NCBI GenBank assembly: GCA_026686845.1
Contig: JAIVEN010000015.1
Span: forward strand, 9,095,501 to 9,159,500
DNA: 64,000 nucleotides
Origin: Adenanthera pavonina
Taxonomy: Eukaryota; Streptophyta; Magnoliopsida; Fabales; Fabaceae
Direction of reading: 5' to 3'
The position numbers and the translations under genes were made by a program. Below are positions 1-13,900 of the stretch, piece after piece (the stretch's first letter is position 1; the number at the start of each line of letters is the position of its first letter). Under the pieces are notes generated by a model. It searched no databases, was not told the DNA's origin, and worked only from the letters and a program-made list of their open reading frames with translations.

Positions 1-1303
1 CTGCTCCACAAAGGGCATAAATATCAACAACAGAAAATTTGCATAGTTTCTAAGTAACCAGGTCCCATATTTCCAAAATAAAGTTGCAGCATGACACCAT
101 ATAAGGGCATTTTAAAAATCACACTCTAGAAAATAGTAACCACAACTAATGACCACACGATACCAAAGGCTATTAAACACAATGGATTCATTTACATACT
201 GACTCGTGTATTGGTAGTAAAGATATCATTTTGTATGTATAAATAATGAATCGCGTGTTTTCAAGCATTAGCATATATGTATAAATGTAACTTGGAATTT
301 AAAGTATTATTAACAGGCAAGCAATTGAGTGAATAACCAAAGATGATAATCATGAGCATAACAAGTAAAGAGGATTAAGCTAATAACATAATAAGTAACA
401 AAATAGTCTGCAATTGCAGCATGAAATAATTAGAATCGAGTGTCACTAACACACGAAGTGAATCAAGCCAAATAAAGAGGAATAGTCGCACAGACAGTAT
501 CAACAGTTGAAATAAAGATGTATGAGTTGGTCATACATCAATCGCTTTACAGATTCTGTAATCTTTTTCACCTTTTCCATCAGGAGTGCGTGATAAAACG
601 GTAGAAGAATCAAGCATATGCTCCTCAAATCAATATTGTTAGGATACAAAACTTCATTTCATTCACAGAATTTCAAGACTTCTATAGCAGCATTTGTTTT
701 AACTTAATCCCCCTAACTACGCAATTATAAACTAACACAGATAGCTCTATGCTCCAATGTTGCATGTTAATAACTAAATTTCATTTAGAGAAATGATTAG
801 TTACAGGTAGCAATGAACGATTGCCCAGAAAAATGTCGGCGACCGTAGCTAGCCCATAATTTTTTTCAGAGCAAGAAGACGCGTCCAAATAAACGATGAT
901 AAACAGAACATAACTCAGCAATCTCAAAGCAAAAGAAAAATGATGGATCATGGAATTGAAAAACACATCTTAAAATACAGAATTAGTAGCAGCTACAACT
1001 AATGCAGTGAATTAAATGATACTCAGGAACACAAAGAAAAAAGTAGTGAGGAAGAGCGAGATCGATTCCAACCGACACTGGAGACAGGGCGTCCACGGAG
1101 GTGCCGGCAGCCAAAATAGAAGAAAACGGAAACCTGATGCGGATGGATCTGGGGTGCAGCCCAAGGAATTTCAAGCTTGAGACCCGTGTTATGAGAGCCA
1201 GGGCGAATCTGAAGAATGAGATTAAAACGTAACCGTCAAAACCGGATGTCCGGGTCGGGTGTCCCCGATTTGTTACAGTTATGTTTTGTTTACGAACTTG
1301 CAA
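1..1303 (-). other. Unresolved left-edge region, possible 5' part of a minus-strand gene
   Basis: This stretch is less AT-rich than its neighbour to the right and changes character sharply near 1300. On the minus strand the part from about 1250 to 1000 is open in one frame but has no convincing start codon near its beginning. Its translation resembles no family I know, so it could be 5' UTR. The minus strand of about 640-490 has another open stretch, and the minus strand at the very edge (positions 30-1) ends in GAGCAG, which could be an acceptor or coding sequence. I infer that a gene may continue leftward off the window. I cannot name it or place its exons. It could equally be transposon-free intergenic DNA. 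Confidence 0.25.
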
Positions 1304-1960
1304 CTTGTAAGTCCTTGTTTGTTATCATTTTTCAAAATAAAATCAGGTTTTTTAACTATGATTTTTTAAAAGATGTGTTTGGTCAAACACATATAAAATA
1401 TAAATTAATTTTTTAAAAAATAAAAAGTGGATTAAACTGTGATTTTGGAGAAGGAAAAAAGTTACTTTTCCTTTAACAAAACATGAGTTTTAAAAAAGGA
1501 GAAATAAATTTACTCTATATTATACATCTAAAAGTACTTTTAACTCATATCATCTAAATAAATTTTTTGTCAAACTTACTTTTATAAAAAGAATATCCAA
1601 ACATAACAATTTCCAATAAATTTATTTTATCTAAATTTCATTTATTTTAACTTAATTTTACAAAACAAAAACCCAAACGGGTTGAGTGGTTTATACAGTC
1701 CGAACCGGCGTTGGGTGTGATTTTGGGTGGAGTTGAATTATCTAACTTTAATTTGCTAAATTTACAGTTTTTTATTTTATTTTTTTATAAGATAAAAATA
1801 TTTTTTAAAAATAATAATTATAAAATTATAGTTTTTTTAGATTATGTTTCTTATAAAATAAAAAATATATTAAAAATATAATAATAAAATATAATTAAAT
1901 TTGAATAATCTAAAGACAAAATAGGCACACGGTCCACTGTGGGTGCTTTCATTCTTTACT
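1304..1960. other. AT-rich intergenic DNA
   Basis: This stretch has long A and T runs, no ORF of note and no similarity to the named elements. It separates the left-edge region from the 1.3-kb direct duplication. Confidence 0.6.
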
Positions 1961-1962
1961 CC

Positions 1963-3297
1963 TTTTCCTCCTCAGTCCTCAACATTTATTTATCATTAAA
2001 ATAAACGTTAGCAAATCAAATAAGTCGTTATAAATATCTAACAAAAAAATCATTACAAATAAATACATAGATAAACTAAAAATTAATATCACAAAAAAGT
2101 GAAAACATTTATATTATTACATATGTATACTCAATGGCCAAATCTTAAAGTAAAAGTTCAAATATAATTTTTATATTTTACTATTAAATTTTCAGTTAAA
2201 ATTTACAATAATAAAACAAATATAAATATATAACCTTTATAGTTAAATATGACTAATTGATTAAATAATTAATTTCAGGAGCCAAAATAAAATTAAACAT
2301 TACATCTAGTAAGTTTTCATTGAAAAAAAATTATGTATTGTTTATGTTTTAACTAAAAAATTCAATAATAAAATGTAATTCATTACATTGTTATTTCCAA
2401 ATTTAGCGCATTTCAATCCATGTTAAAAAAAAGTCCATGTTATTAAAACTTGTTAGCATTGTGTGTTTACACAGGACTCATTATAATTCTTAAAAAACTG
2501 TTTTTTAACACCAAAGTCCAAGATTAATAACTTACTTTTACTTATAACTAGAGATATTTTCTATACGTTACACAAATCTAAAATAAACCTCACTATAACT
2601 TATAAAGTAATAAGATTTGTTATAGATATCATTATTGATATATTGGTTAGTTAAATCTACCAGCACTTTGTAAGCTTTTAGTTGCTTCACTAAAATATTT
2701 AGTAGATATCTTTTCATCTAAATTTGTATCAAATATATTTTATACATATATATAAATAGGTGGGACTGATAGAATACGGTTGTGCCAAATCAGCAACCCT
2801 ATTTGGGTAGGAAATGTATTGCTGGTAAGATTATTTGATAGCTTATGTGTAATTAACATCAACACATTTGCATTCATTTTAGTAATTAATTTAATCTATT
2901 GCTATTGAATATTTTATTTGATTTAACTAGAAATTTAATATTCATCACTACTATGATTTTTACGTGATGTACTATTAATTATATTTAATGCATTTACTAT
3001 TTTAAAAAACTATTAAATAACTTTTCCAAACTATTAATTAAAATTGAAATTTAAAGATAAAAATAAAAAAAATAATATGAATTGCTACTATTTTAAGGTG
3101 TTACTTGTCATAAATGGAGATCAACACTTGTAACTTTAAATAAGATTATTGTTGTTATAAATACAATAAAAAATATTTCATATCGATAAGTTTGGAACTT
3201 TTAATTAACTAATCTAAATACTCAATATCAAATCTTACTTATCATATATATTAAAAAATAAAACTAAATATTTTTTATATTAAATATATCATTGCTA
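1963..3297. repeat. Direct duplication, copy A (about 1.3 kb)
   Basis: The sequence starting near 1966 (TTCCTCCTCAGT) recurs in the same order and orientation near 3357 and stays alignable to about 3290, with matching blocks across the whole unit. The offset between copies falls from about 1391 bp at the start to about 1274 bp at the end because of indels. The largest is an extra segment of about 80 bp in this copy at about 2757-2838, absent from copy B. No coding potential is seen. It is AT-rich and probably a tandem segmental duplication or two copies of an unnamed repeat. Confidence 0.85.
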
Positions 3298-3349
3298 GTT
3301 CAAAAGAAAGCATTGCTAGACCAAATTGTAAGTGATTCATACAATCCTC

Positions 3350-4565
3350 ACCCCTCTTCCTCCTCAGTACTCACCATTTGTTTACCATTAAAATAAATAT
3401 TAGTAAATCAAATAAATCATTATAAATATCTAGCAAAAAAATCATTACAAACAAATATATAGATAAACCAAAAATAAATATCATAAAAAAGTGAAAACAT
3501 TTATATTATTACATATGTATATTAAATGGTCAAATCTTAAAGTAAAAGTTCATATATAATCTTTTACATTTTACTACTAAGTTTTCAATTAAAATTTGCA
3601 ATAGAACAAATATAAATATATAACTTTTACAGTTAGATATGGCGAATTTATTAAACAATTAATTTTTTTGAGCAAAATAAAATTAAACATTACATCTAGC
3701 AAGTTTTCATTGAAAAAAACTATGTATTGTTTATGTTTTAACTAAAAAATTCAATAATAAAATGTAATACATTGCATTGTTATTCTCAAACTTAGCGTAT
3801 TTTAATCCATGTTATTAAAACTCATCTTACACAAGGCTCATTATAATTCTTAAAAAACTTTTTTTTAACAACAAGGTCTAAGATTAATATCCTACTTTTA
3901 CTTATAACTAGAGATATTTCCTATACATTATACAGATCTGAAATAAACCTTACTATGACTTATAAAGTAATAAAACTTGTTATAAACTTCATTATTCATA
4001 TTTTGATTAGTTAAATTTACTTGTACCGGTAAACTTTCCAGTTGAATGTTTAGTAGAAACCCTCCCATTTAAGTCTATATCAAATATATTATATATATAA
4101 AAACAGATTTTGATAGCTTATGTGTAATTAACATCAATACATTTGCATTCATTTTAGTAATTAATTTAATCTATTTCTATTGGATAACTTATTTGATTTA
4201 ACCAGAAATTTAATATTGATTACTACAATGATCTTTACACACTATTAATTATATTTAATGCATTTACTACTTAAAAAAACTATTAAATAATTTTTCCAAA
4301 CTATTAATTAAAATTAAAATTTAAAGATAAAAATAATAAAATATGAATTGTTACTATTTTAAAGTGTTACTTATCACAAATGAAGATCAACACTTGCAGC
4401 TTTTAAATAAGATTATTGTTGTTATAAATATAATGAATGATATTTCATATCGATAAGTTTGAAATTTTTAATTAACTAATTTAGATATTTAATATTAAAT
4501 CTTACTTATCATATATATTAAAACATAGAACTAAATATTTTTTACATTAAATATATTCTTGTATC
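3350..4565. repeat. Direct duplication, copy B (about 1.2 kb)
   Basis: This is the second copy of the unit at 1963-3297, in the same orientation. Both copies share blocks such as the run ending in TTATCATATATATTAAAA near the right end (about 3239 and 4507). Substitutions and indels are spread along the length, so the duplication is not recent. The short stretch between the copies (about 3298-3349) is not clearly repeated. It lies downstream of the nardilysin-like gene. Confidence 0.85.
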
Positions 4566-4980
4566 ACACGGGCGTAATGTTAGTGCCAAAAAACAAAAGC
4601 AGGTCAACAGGAATTTATCATTTCAAACCACTTAGCCAGGTTTGGCATCAGAATTATTGATACACTGAAAATGGCATCAAAACCTATAATAAATATTCAA
4701 ATTTAAAGGAGAATAAGAAAAATAACCATTAAACAGCATTTGGCTTTGGCGAAATTGCACTATTATGACTTATGATTAGTGCAATTCCTGATTAACTTGT
4801 ATATTAGATTGAGTATTAAAAAAATAAATTAATATCTATGACTTGAGAAACTGTTCTTCCTTTTCAACCTCGAAACTATTAACTGTTCCTCAGCAGGCAC
4901 AAACGATTTTATGAGAAATGAAGGCCCTACATGTGGTTTTAGATGCCATGCATACTTCCACTATATGGAAACTTCTGCTT
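4566..4980 (-). other. 3' flank of the nardilysin-like gene
   Basis: These 415 bases follow the TAA stop of the minus-strand gene and should include its 3' UTR. I see no clean AATAAA polyadenylation signal on the minus strand, so the transcript end cannot be placed from sequence alone. No ORF of interest is present. Confidence 0.5.
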
Positions 4981-7900
4981 TTAACAAACACTAGGATAGA
5001 ACTTGGATGACATCTTAAAGGCTTCCGGGTCTTTAATGTCCTGTACCGTTTTGGGTAGTGCTTCAGCATCTTTCAAGTTTGTGTTGCAACCCCATACACG
5101 AATAATGAGTCTCCGACACTTAGGAGATGACTGCTTAAGGTAAGTCTTGTACCAGTCAAGAACGTCTTTCTTGCCTATGCTTCTCAGTTCTTCTGCTTCC
5201 TTCTTCGACATGTCAAAGATATACCTGAAAGTAACAATTTTTTCTGGTCAGATAAATAGTCATTGCAGCAGCAAATAGGGAGGAGATATCTTCTCATCGT
5301 GATGATAATCTGGTATATGGTACCATATTTTGGTCCCACGCAATCCAAATCCATCCAATCTAGTTCCTCCAATAGTGAAAGAGAGCAAATCTATCCTAAC
5401 TTTGCAGTTCTCCACTATCTAGGCTATATAAAGATAGATTTAGAGAGAGAGAGAGAAAAAGAGAGAGTAAATAGATTGCCCCATAATCTGTGATGAGTAT
5501 ATATAGGACACTCCATATCTAATTGTTGTGGCTCCCACACTACTACCAAATACTGGCTCATCACGATATTAATGTCAGACACAGTAAGTGTGCTTAAACC
5601 TATAACTAGTAAGTATGAATGCTGCTCATGCGATGCTCTGCATGTACTTTTGATCAAACCATTAACCAATTAGTAAAGAAAGTATTTTTAGTTCACAAAA
5701 ATCAGCCCTAATTGATCCCCACGTGATTCACCGTCTGAACAAATATACAGGAAGAATACTAACTTGTTCAATGACACATAAATACAGGAAACTCTGGAGT
5801 CTCGCTGGATACTAATGAATACTAAAAAGTAATAAAATCTGTTCTAATTCATAACAACCTTTTATTTTATTTTCTATAATGAAATATATATAAAAAAGAA
5901 GAGTGGTGAAATACAAAGGCAAGTAACTCCTAAACCAAGAACTAGGAAGAGCAAAAACCAAACAAAGAAAAAGACACATAAAATCTTGCCAATATCTCTG
6001 AATATCTAATAGAAAAACATTAACTGAGTAGATATAGAAGAAAAAAAAGTATTTCATGGAAAAAAAAAATCTTCAAAAAAATTTTAGCATTACATCCCAG
6101 CCATAAAACTAATACCACACATCAGTACTACTCTCCAAACACCTGACAAAAGTCAGCAGAAATTGATTCCAACACCAAAAATCTAGCGTTTGAGCAATGT
6201 ATAAATAAATGGCTGCCAACAACAGTACTCAATTAAATAAAAATGATGCTAAAATAACTGAAGTCTGCCATCCAAACCACAAAATATGGAAAATACCTTT
6301 TATCAACAATCTGATTCCAAAATCTATCGGTTTCATATGTAAGTGACGGATCTTTTTCCAGCAGCTTTGCCATTAACCCACTTCTGTAATGCTCAAAGGA
6401 ATCACCATCAAGCCCATCCTGCAATTCCCAGAGTTATTTCAAATTATGTGTTCAGCCAGCAAATATAATCTTTTTGGCCATTATGCTGCAAATACACATT
6501 TAAAAAATATTTGACATTTGACAAATTTTTGAATCCTTAAGCAAAGATATTCATCGATAAAAGGTTTTAAGTATTTAGACACTGATTCAAAGAATAAGCA
6601 GAGAAGAACCTGTAGTTAAATAAAAAGAACACATGCAAGAAAAATGAGAAGATTCATCACAGATAGCCATCCCAAGCTGACAGTGTTCCTGAACTTGAAT
6701 GGCAAAATGTTGTTTACTGATTTTCTTAAATCTTGTCAATACAGACAATTCAGATGATAAAGCAAAATTTTCGGAACCACCAGTTTTGACTTATTTTATT
6801 TTCAATGATATAAATCATCAATATAAACAGGGAAACAAAAATTTTGATATTGGAGAAAGTCAAATTTGTATTTAGAAACTGTAATAGAAGTTTCCACGTT
6901 TCAAAAAACATTTTCTATCTCCTTTTTAATCACCTTATTTTATAGATTGAAGACTAAATTCTATATTAGGGAAGTAATAAAGCAAGATAGGGCTGCAAGA
7001 TTTCTCATTTACTGATATCTGGATGAGAAACAAGTATAGAATAGTCCGGTTACAAACTCCAAGCATTTTATTATTCAGCTCATAATTTTTTTCCCTTTCT
7101 CTAAAATGGTAAGGCTTACTAAAACTTTTTGAGCACACAAGTCACTGGTCATCATTATCACAGTCAATAGGAAGCAATTAAACTTTGATGTCGATGTGGA
7201 AGGGAGAAGGAATACTTACCAACAATTGTTCCAGGCCATCTATGAAGTTGTCAATTCTCCCTTGCAAGTAAATTGGGTTGTACTCCGATGACTGAACACA
7301 GAAACAAAACCCAAAAACACGATATGTAACTCGTGGGCTACATTCAACAACATAACCAAGTTGCTCCTTTGTCCTGGATCCAAAAATTTATTAAGATTTT
7401 CAGCCCCCAGATTGACAGACAAGAATAAGGGAGGGAACTAAAAGAAATTAGGAAACAGCAACCTCAACTTCAAATAAGTTGTTTATAGCAACATGATATT
7501 ATGGAATTTGAAACTGTAATTTCAGTTATTGAAGAAGGTGTTAAAAGATATTAGAATATCTTAGGATATTATTCAGATTATATTTATTGATTTTTTTCTA
7601 TTCTTATCTTTCATAGAATCAGCATAGAATTAGAGATTATAATCCCTACATTTATTGCAAATATTCTGTATTCATTTTTTGGCTCCTAAGGTAACCTGTA
7701 TATATACCCGTACTCCTCAATTGTAAATCATCAAAGAATATTTTTTCCAAAAACTATTCGTGTCATTGTATCAGAGCCAGGCTCTATTTTTTCCAAGGTA
7801 TTAAAAACCGGACCGGTCATTGAACCGGATGAGGCAACGGTTCAAGGTTCAATAGTCGGACCAGGGTCGGACCGGTTGTGAATAAATTAATATATTTTTA

Positions 7901-10900
7901 ATAATATAGTCAATTGATATTCTATTTTCATATTATTTGTTAGGTAAATTTATCATTATTAATCATTATGTATCATAATAATACTTATAACATATTATAA
8001 TATAGAAAGAAAAAAAATTATACTAAAAATAATACTACTTAACACTAAAAATAATGTTATTTTATTTTAAAAAAATATTTTTAAAAAAATTTAAAAAAAA
8101 AAGAAAATCGGACCGGTTCAACCCGGTTTTGTACCGGTTTTATACCGGTTTTTGACCGGTTTGACCGGTTCCAATTCCTCCGGGTTTTCAGCTATTCCCG
8201 GACCGGACCAGGGGCCGGTTCCCGGTCGGACCGGTCGAACCGCCCGGTCCGGTCCGGTTTTTTATACAATGATTTTTTCTCTAATTATATTTTTCCTTCT
8301 GCCCTAATTTTTTTGTCCGTGTACTGTTCACGACGGCTCTGTTCACTATTTTGCGCGTCATTGTCGGCGTCACTATTCGTGTGTCACTGCTGGCGGCATC
8401 ATTGTTTACGCTCAATCTTCGACCAGCACATTCCCGTTGACCGCTTCCATCTTTTTCTGCACTTGTTTCAGTCATGAGTGAGTCATCTACTACTGGTCCT
8501 AATGTTGAGTCTTCCCCTGAAAGTAATCACACTGGCATCGGTGGTGACTCTGTGGAGTTGCAGGTTATTCCAATGGCTTAAAGATTGAACAGGAAAATTT
8601 TTTTGAATTGGTCTCAATTTATTCGCACATTTCTAAAAGGACGTGGAAAACTCAGTCATTTATTGGGTACAGGTCCTAAGCCACGTGATCCAAAGTTTGA
8701 TGCCTGGGATGAAGAAGACTCGCTAATTATGTCATGGCTGTGGCATTCCATGGATCCTGAAGTTAGTAAATCATGTTTGTTCCTGAGTTCTGCTAAAGAG
8801 ATTTGGGATTCTATGCATCAGACCTATTCAAAAATGAAGGATGCTGCTCAGATCTATGAGATTAAGACAAAAATCTCTTCTACTAAACAGGGAGGTAAAT
8901 CTGTTAATGAGTATTCTACGCTAATGAAAAGTTTGTGGCAGGAATTGGATCATTATTAGTGTATTATGATGAAATGTACTGAAAATACCGTCATCCTGAA
9001 GCGCTTTATGGAGAAAGAAAGGATATTTGAATATCTTGCAAGATTGAATGTAGATTTTGATATTGTAAGAATTCAAATACTTGGGAAAGAAGAGTTACCT
9101 ACTCTGAACGAAACTATTGCTATTGTCTTAGCAGAAGAAGGACGTAGGAATGTGATGATAGAGTCCAAGACAATTGAAAGTTTTGATTTAGTATCAAAGA
9201 ATACCAATCAAACTCCTCAACCAAAGCATTCTAACAACTCCCTATGGTGTACTTATTGCAACAAGCCTCATCACACCAAGGATAGATGTTGGAAGCTTCA
9301 TGGTAAACCTCTGAATATAAAGAAGGGACAAGGGCAAACTCATGTAGCAACGGAAGTTTCAAGTGGAGAGAAAAGCTTCAGCCATCCTAATCTTAAGGAT
9401 GAGATTGAAAAATTAAGGAATTTACTGGAATCACTGGAGAAGAATACTACTAGTACTTCAGGTACATGTTCTTTGGTGTTCTTAGGTATTTCTATTGAAC
9501 CTTCATTTATTACTCAATTGTCATCTGCTCTTACTGCCTCAAATAAGGTTTTTCTTGACTCATGGATCATGGATTCTGGAGCTAATAACCATATGACCAA
9601 TTTTATATGGAGGTTCCACTGAGATTTCATTCTCAGCTTACATCCGATACAATTTGCAGACTTAAAAAGGCACTTTACGGGCTCAAACAATCTCCAAGAG
9701 CATGGTTTGGGAGATTTACAAAAGTCATGCTTAGTATGGGGTACAAGCAAAGTCAAGGTGATCACACTCTATTTATCAAACATTCGGCTTCAGGGGGAGT
9801 GACAGTGTTACTAGTCTATGTTGATGACATTATAGTCACAGGAGATGACATGGAAGGAATTAATTTCTTAAGGAAACAGTTGATGTGAGAGTTTGAAATT
9901 AAAGAATTAGGGAGGCTTCAGTACTTCCTAGGAATTGAAGTTGCTCATTCAAAGCAAGGAATCTTTATATCACAGCAGAAATATACTCTTAATTTATTAA
10001 CTGAGACAAGTAAATTGGGATGTAAACCGATAGATACCCCCATAGAAATTAATCACAAACTTCGTGACTTCCCAGACGATACAGCTGTTGATGTGGGATC
10101 ATATCAGAGGCTTGTTAGCAAACTAATATATCTGTCTCATACTAGGCCTGACATACCTTATGTTGTAAGTGTTATGAGTCAATTTATGCATGCTCCTAAA
10201 CAATCACATTTTCGGGCTGTACATCGAATTCTGCAATACTTGAAAGGTACACCAGGAAAAGAAATCTTATTCAAAAGTATACCGATGCAGATTATGCAAT
10301 TTCCATGGTTGATCGGAGGTCAACAAGAAGTTATTGTACTTTTCTTCTTGTCACTTGGAGAAGCAAGAAACAGAATGTGGTTGCTAGATCTAGGGCAGAA
10401 GCTGAATTCAAAACAATGGCTCTTGGAATCAGCGAGCTATTATGGATAAAAATAATCTTGGAAGATTTGAAGGTTAAATGGGATGATACGATAAAGCTTT
10501 ACTGAGATAATAAATCAACAATTAATATTGCTCATAATCCAGTATAGCATGACCAGACCAAGCATATTGAGGTAGATTGTCATTTTATAAAGGAGAAGCT
10601 GGATACTGATTTAATTTGTACACCATTTGTTCCTATTGGAGAGCAACTTGCTGATATTCTCACAAAGGGATTGTCTAGTGTTCATTTTCAGAACTTGATC
10701 ATCAAGCTGGGATTGGCAAATATCCACTCACCAACTTGAGGGGGAGAGTTAGAAGATATTAGAATATTTTAGAATATTATTCAGATTATATTTGTTGATT
10801 CTTTTCTATTCTTATTTTTCATAGAATCAGTATAGAATCACGGATTATAATCCCTACATTTATCGTAAATATTCTATATTCATTTTTTAGCTCCTAGGGT

Positions 10901-13900
10901 AACCTGTATATATACCTCTGTATTTCTCAGTTGTAAATCATCAGAGAATATTTTTTCCGACCACTATTCGTGTCAGAAGGAAAAAAAAAAAAACTCTGTA
11001 GAAAGAATGAAAAGTGAACCAAGTTTACCAGAATGCCTGAATGCAACAAAAGTTTTGATTCAGAGCAGATAACACATTCATATCATGAACAGCAGTCAGA
11101 GTGCATTTTGCCTTTTGTTTGCACTGATGAAGCATATAAGAAGCAACAAATTTTCTCATGCAATAATCAATTATTTGTCAACAAAATGCTACAATTAAGG
11201 ATTCCAACAGCAACCCTGATTAAACGAGGCAAAATTAAAGAGAGTACATCACCAAGAACAAAACTCCAACTAAAATCTAAAATAAAATATGAGATACTTA
11301 TAGCATCAGATTATCACCTCAGCTGATTGAAAAGTGGTTCTTCTACTATTTCATCAAAAAGATCAATTAAAGCTTTCAATTTAGTCGATCCAATCCCAAC
11401 ATCTTGATCAATTTGAAAGTAAAGCTGCATAGACAACCAAACCAAAGTAATTTGTTAGAAATTATTAAAACACAGATTATTTATGCATGACAAACGTGAA
11501 ATACATGCAAAAATCAATTCTGCTGAAATTACCTCAACCACAGAGTTTTTTTCCAATTTATTCTTCACACTAACATCTCTAACAAGGTTGGCACTTGATG
11601 GGAGGCAAATAACATGCTCAGCATGCCTCAACTCACTAGGGAGTGGATTTACAAGAAAATTCATCTTAAATATATTTGATATGCTAATGGCCTCTTCTTC
11701 GGACAGGTTTCCATGGCAAAGACCTTCAATGTAAAGCTGTCCAAAGTATAGTCAAAAGACATTAATTTAGGAACACAATACAGTTGGAAGACAATCATAC
11801 CGAAATAATGTTTGTCTTATTTACCTGGGAACGAAGCTCGGGAATAAATGCCTTCAGATCATCAAGAAACAAATTATTTAGATAATTGAGTTTCTCATCA
11901 ACATCATAGAAGCTCTTGCATAAAACTTGCAATCTCAAATATGCTGAATGATTTAAAGGCTTCATGTTGGTGTTCTTTAAAGTTCGCTTCATGTCTTCTT
12001 TTATAACCTGTCCAAATCAGCATTAGTCCATGAGAAAAAAAAAAAAGGGAGCAGACAACAATTTGGAGGAGATACAAAGAAACATGCCTCGTACCTTGAA
12101 TCGATCATCAGTTGGTGTAAAAGATCTAGCTACAGACAATAGTTTAGATAAGAGAACTGGAAGCTTATCATTGAAACCGTACACCTTGAGCTCAAGCTTG
12201 TCACCAACAAAAGAGACAGAAGTTTCTAACTTGGCAATGCTGGCCTGCATACATAAGCACAGGCTGATATTAAAAGAGTCCCAAGAGATTGGTTTCTATC
12301 ATTCAAACACAAAGCTGATATTAAAGATCTCAATAAGTAAACCATAAAGAGACAAAAATCTAATGACACTTGGATGAGGGTGACTGCATGTTCAAACATC
12401 AGGGTATGCATTCTAGGGTGCTCCAAAAACTCAATCTGCAAGACTCTTTCACCGCAGGTGATATCAAAGCCAATGCAGCTATCGGCTCTTCAAAATGTGA
12501 AAAATGTACCTTTTCTTATAGAAGAGGGTATTTTTCCCCTTAAAAAAAAAGGTCCAAAAGGCTATACATAGTCATTATTGTGTCATTTTCTACAAAGATA
12601 TGCTGAATGATAAGATTGCTATGATTAATAATGGGCAGAATAATGGTTATCCATTTTTAAGGTTACCCTGTGGATGGAGAGCCATAGAAACAATAGAAAT
12701 GGATGGTAGGATAGTACAGAAAACTCTTAAATGAAAAACCCATAATTTGAAGTAATCCATAATCTATAAATTCCAATAATAAAGAAAACACCCATTTGTG
12801 TCCAGATTATATGTGATGCAACCAATACTTTAAATATGTAAGTCCATGGACATGTGGCGACACTAAACCAACCAAATCTTACTATTAAAAAAAAAAACTA
12901 ATGCTCAATTTAGCAGTCTTTCAATGAACAACATAAAACACAAACATCAGTTCTAGTGCTACTCAAGATAGGTGATTAACCTGATATATAATTTCATTCA
13001 GCTCATCTTTAAGAAGATGAATAAACAATTCAGATAATACACAACTCTTTGTGTTATCATATCCACCCTTCAAGTTAATACGAAAATATGTATTTGCTCG
13101 GGGAACTTTGAAAGTACTATCCAGCTTGTACCAGAATTTCACCAAAGCCTCATCAACTATACATCTAGGATAGGTCGAATTTACTAAGTCATCATTGCAC
13201 AGGTCACCAGCACGAATTGAGAAATCACTAGGAATAAACTCGTTCTTTGATGGAAGATGCAATGCAGCATCAGTTTCTGGAGGATTCTTCCATAAGTCCA
13301 TCAACTTTTGTGAAATATCTTTCCCAGTAAAATGTGAGCCAAACCAAGGTTCAATTTGGAAGTCTGAAAAGAGAAGCAAAATCGAATAGGTTAATCATTT
13401 TCAAGAAAATTCAATTTCTGAGTTTATTTTTAAACACAGTGATCACAAATATCAATTTCCAATAGACCAATGAAATTTGAACATACCACAACAAGGAAGG
13501 CGCCAAAAAATTGTAATCAGAATACCATTACAGGATTATTAAAGTTCACAGAGATAACAACCTAGGTCTTCATACAAAATTCAATGATATAGGAAAAAAT
13601 AGGAAATAAAGCCTCCATACAACTAGATGAGCCAAAAATATAAATGTACCTTCTGACTTGGGGAAGGACTTTGACACAACATCTACCCTCATGTTTTCTG
13701 GGGTAAAGAAACCAAGAACATGTTTTATCAGCTGCTCATCCCAAGTTTTGTACACATAGTCACCACAAATGACATGCTCTGGCGGATAGAAGTGTAAATT
13801 TTCTGCATAGTATAATAATAAGATAAGATTAGTGGGAATAATAATTATCTAAGATTTTCACAAGATCTGGACTTCACCGAGGAAGCAACTATAAATAAAA

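Larger units (their letters stand above)
7539..10975 (+). mobile_element. Ty1/copia LTR retrotransposon, internally deleted, in intron 16 of the nardilysin-like gene
   Basis: The element is bounded by LTRs (7539-7765 and 10747-10975) and flanked by the 5-bp target duplication GAAGG at 7534-7538 and 10976-10980. A primer-binding site (TATCAGAGCC, complementary to initiator tRNA-Met) follows the 5' LTR at about 7769, and a purine tract (GAGGGGGAGA) precedes the 3' LTR. Gag (8585-9590), the start of protease and the RT/RNase H part (9607-10740) are recognisable. The integrase and the first part of RT are missing, so it is 3.4 kb instead of about 5 kb. Stops and frameshifts make it defective. It is antisense to the host gene. 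Confidence 0.95.
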
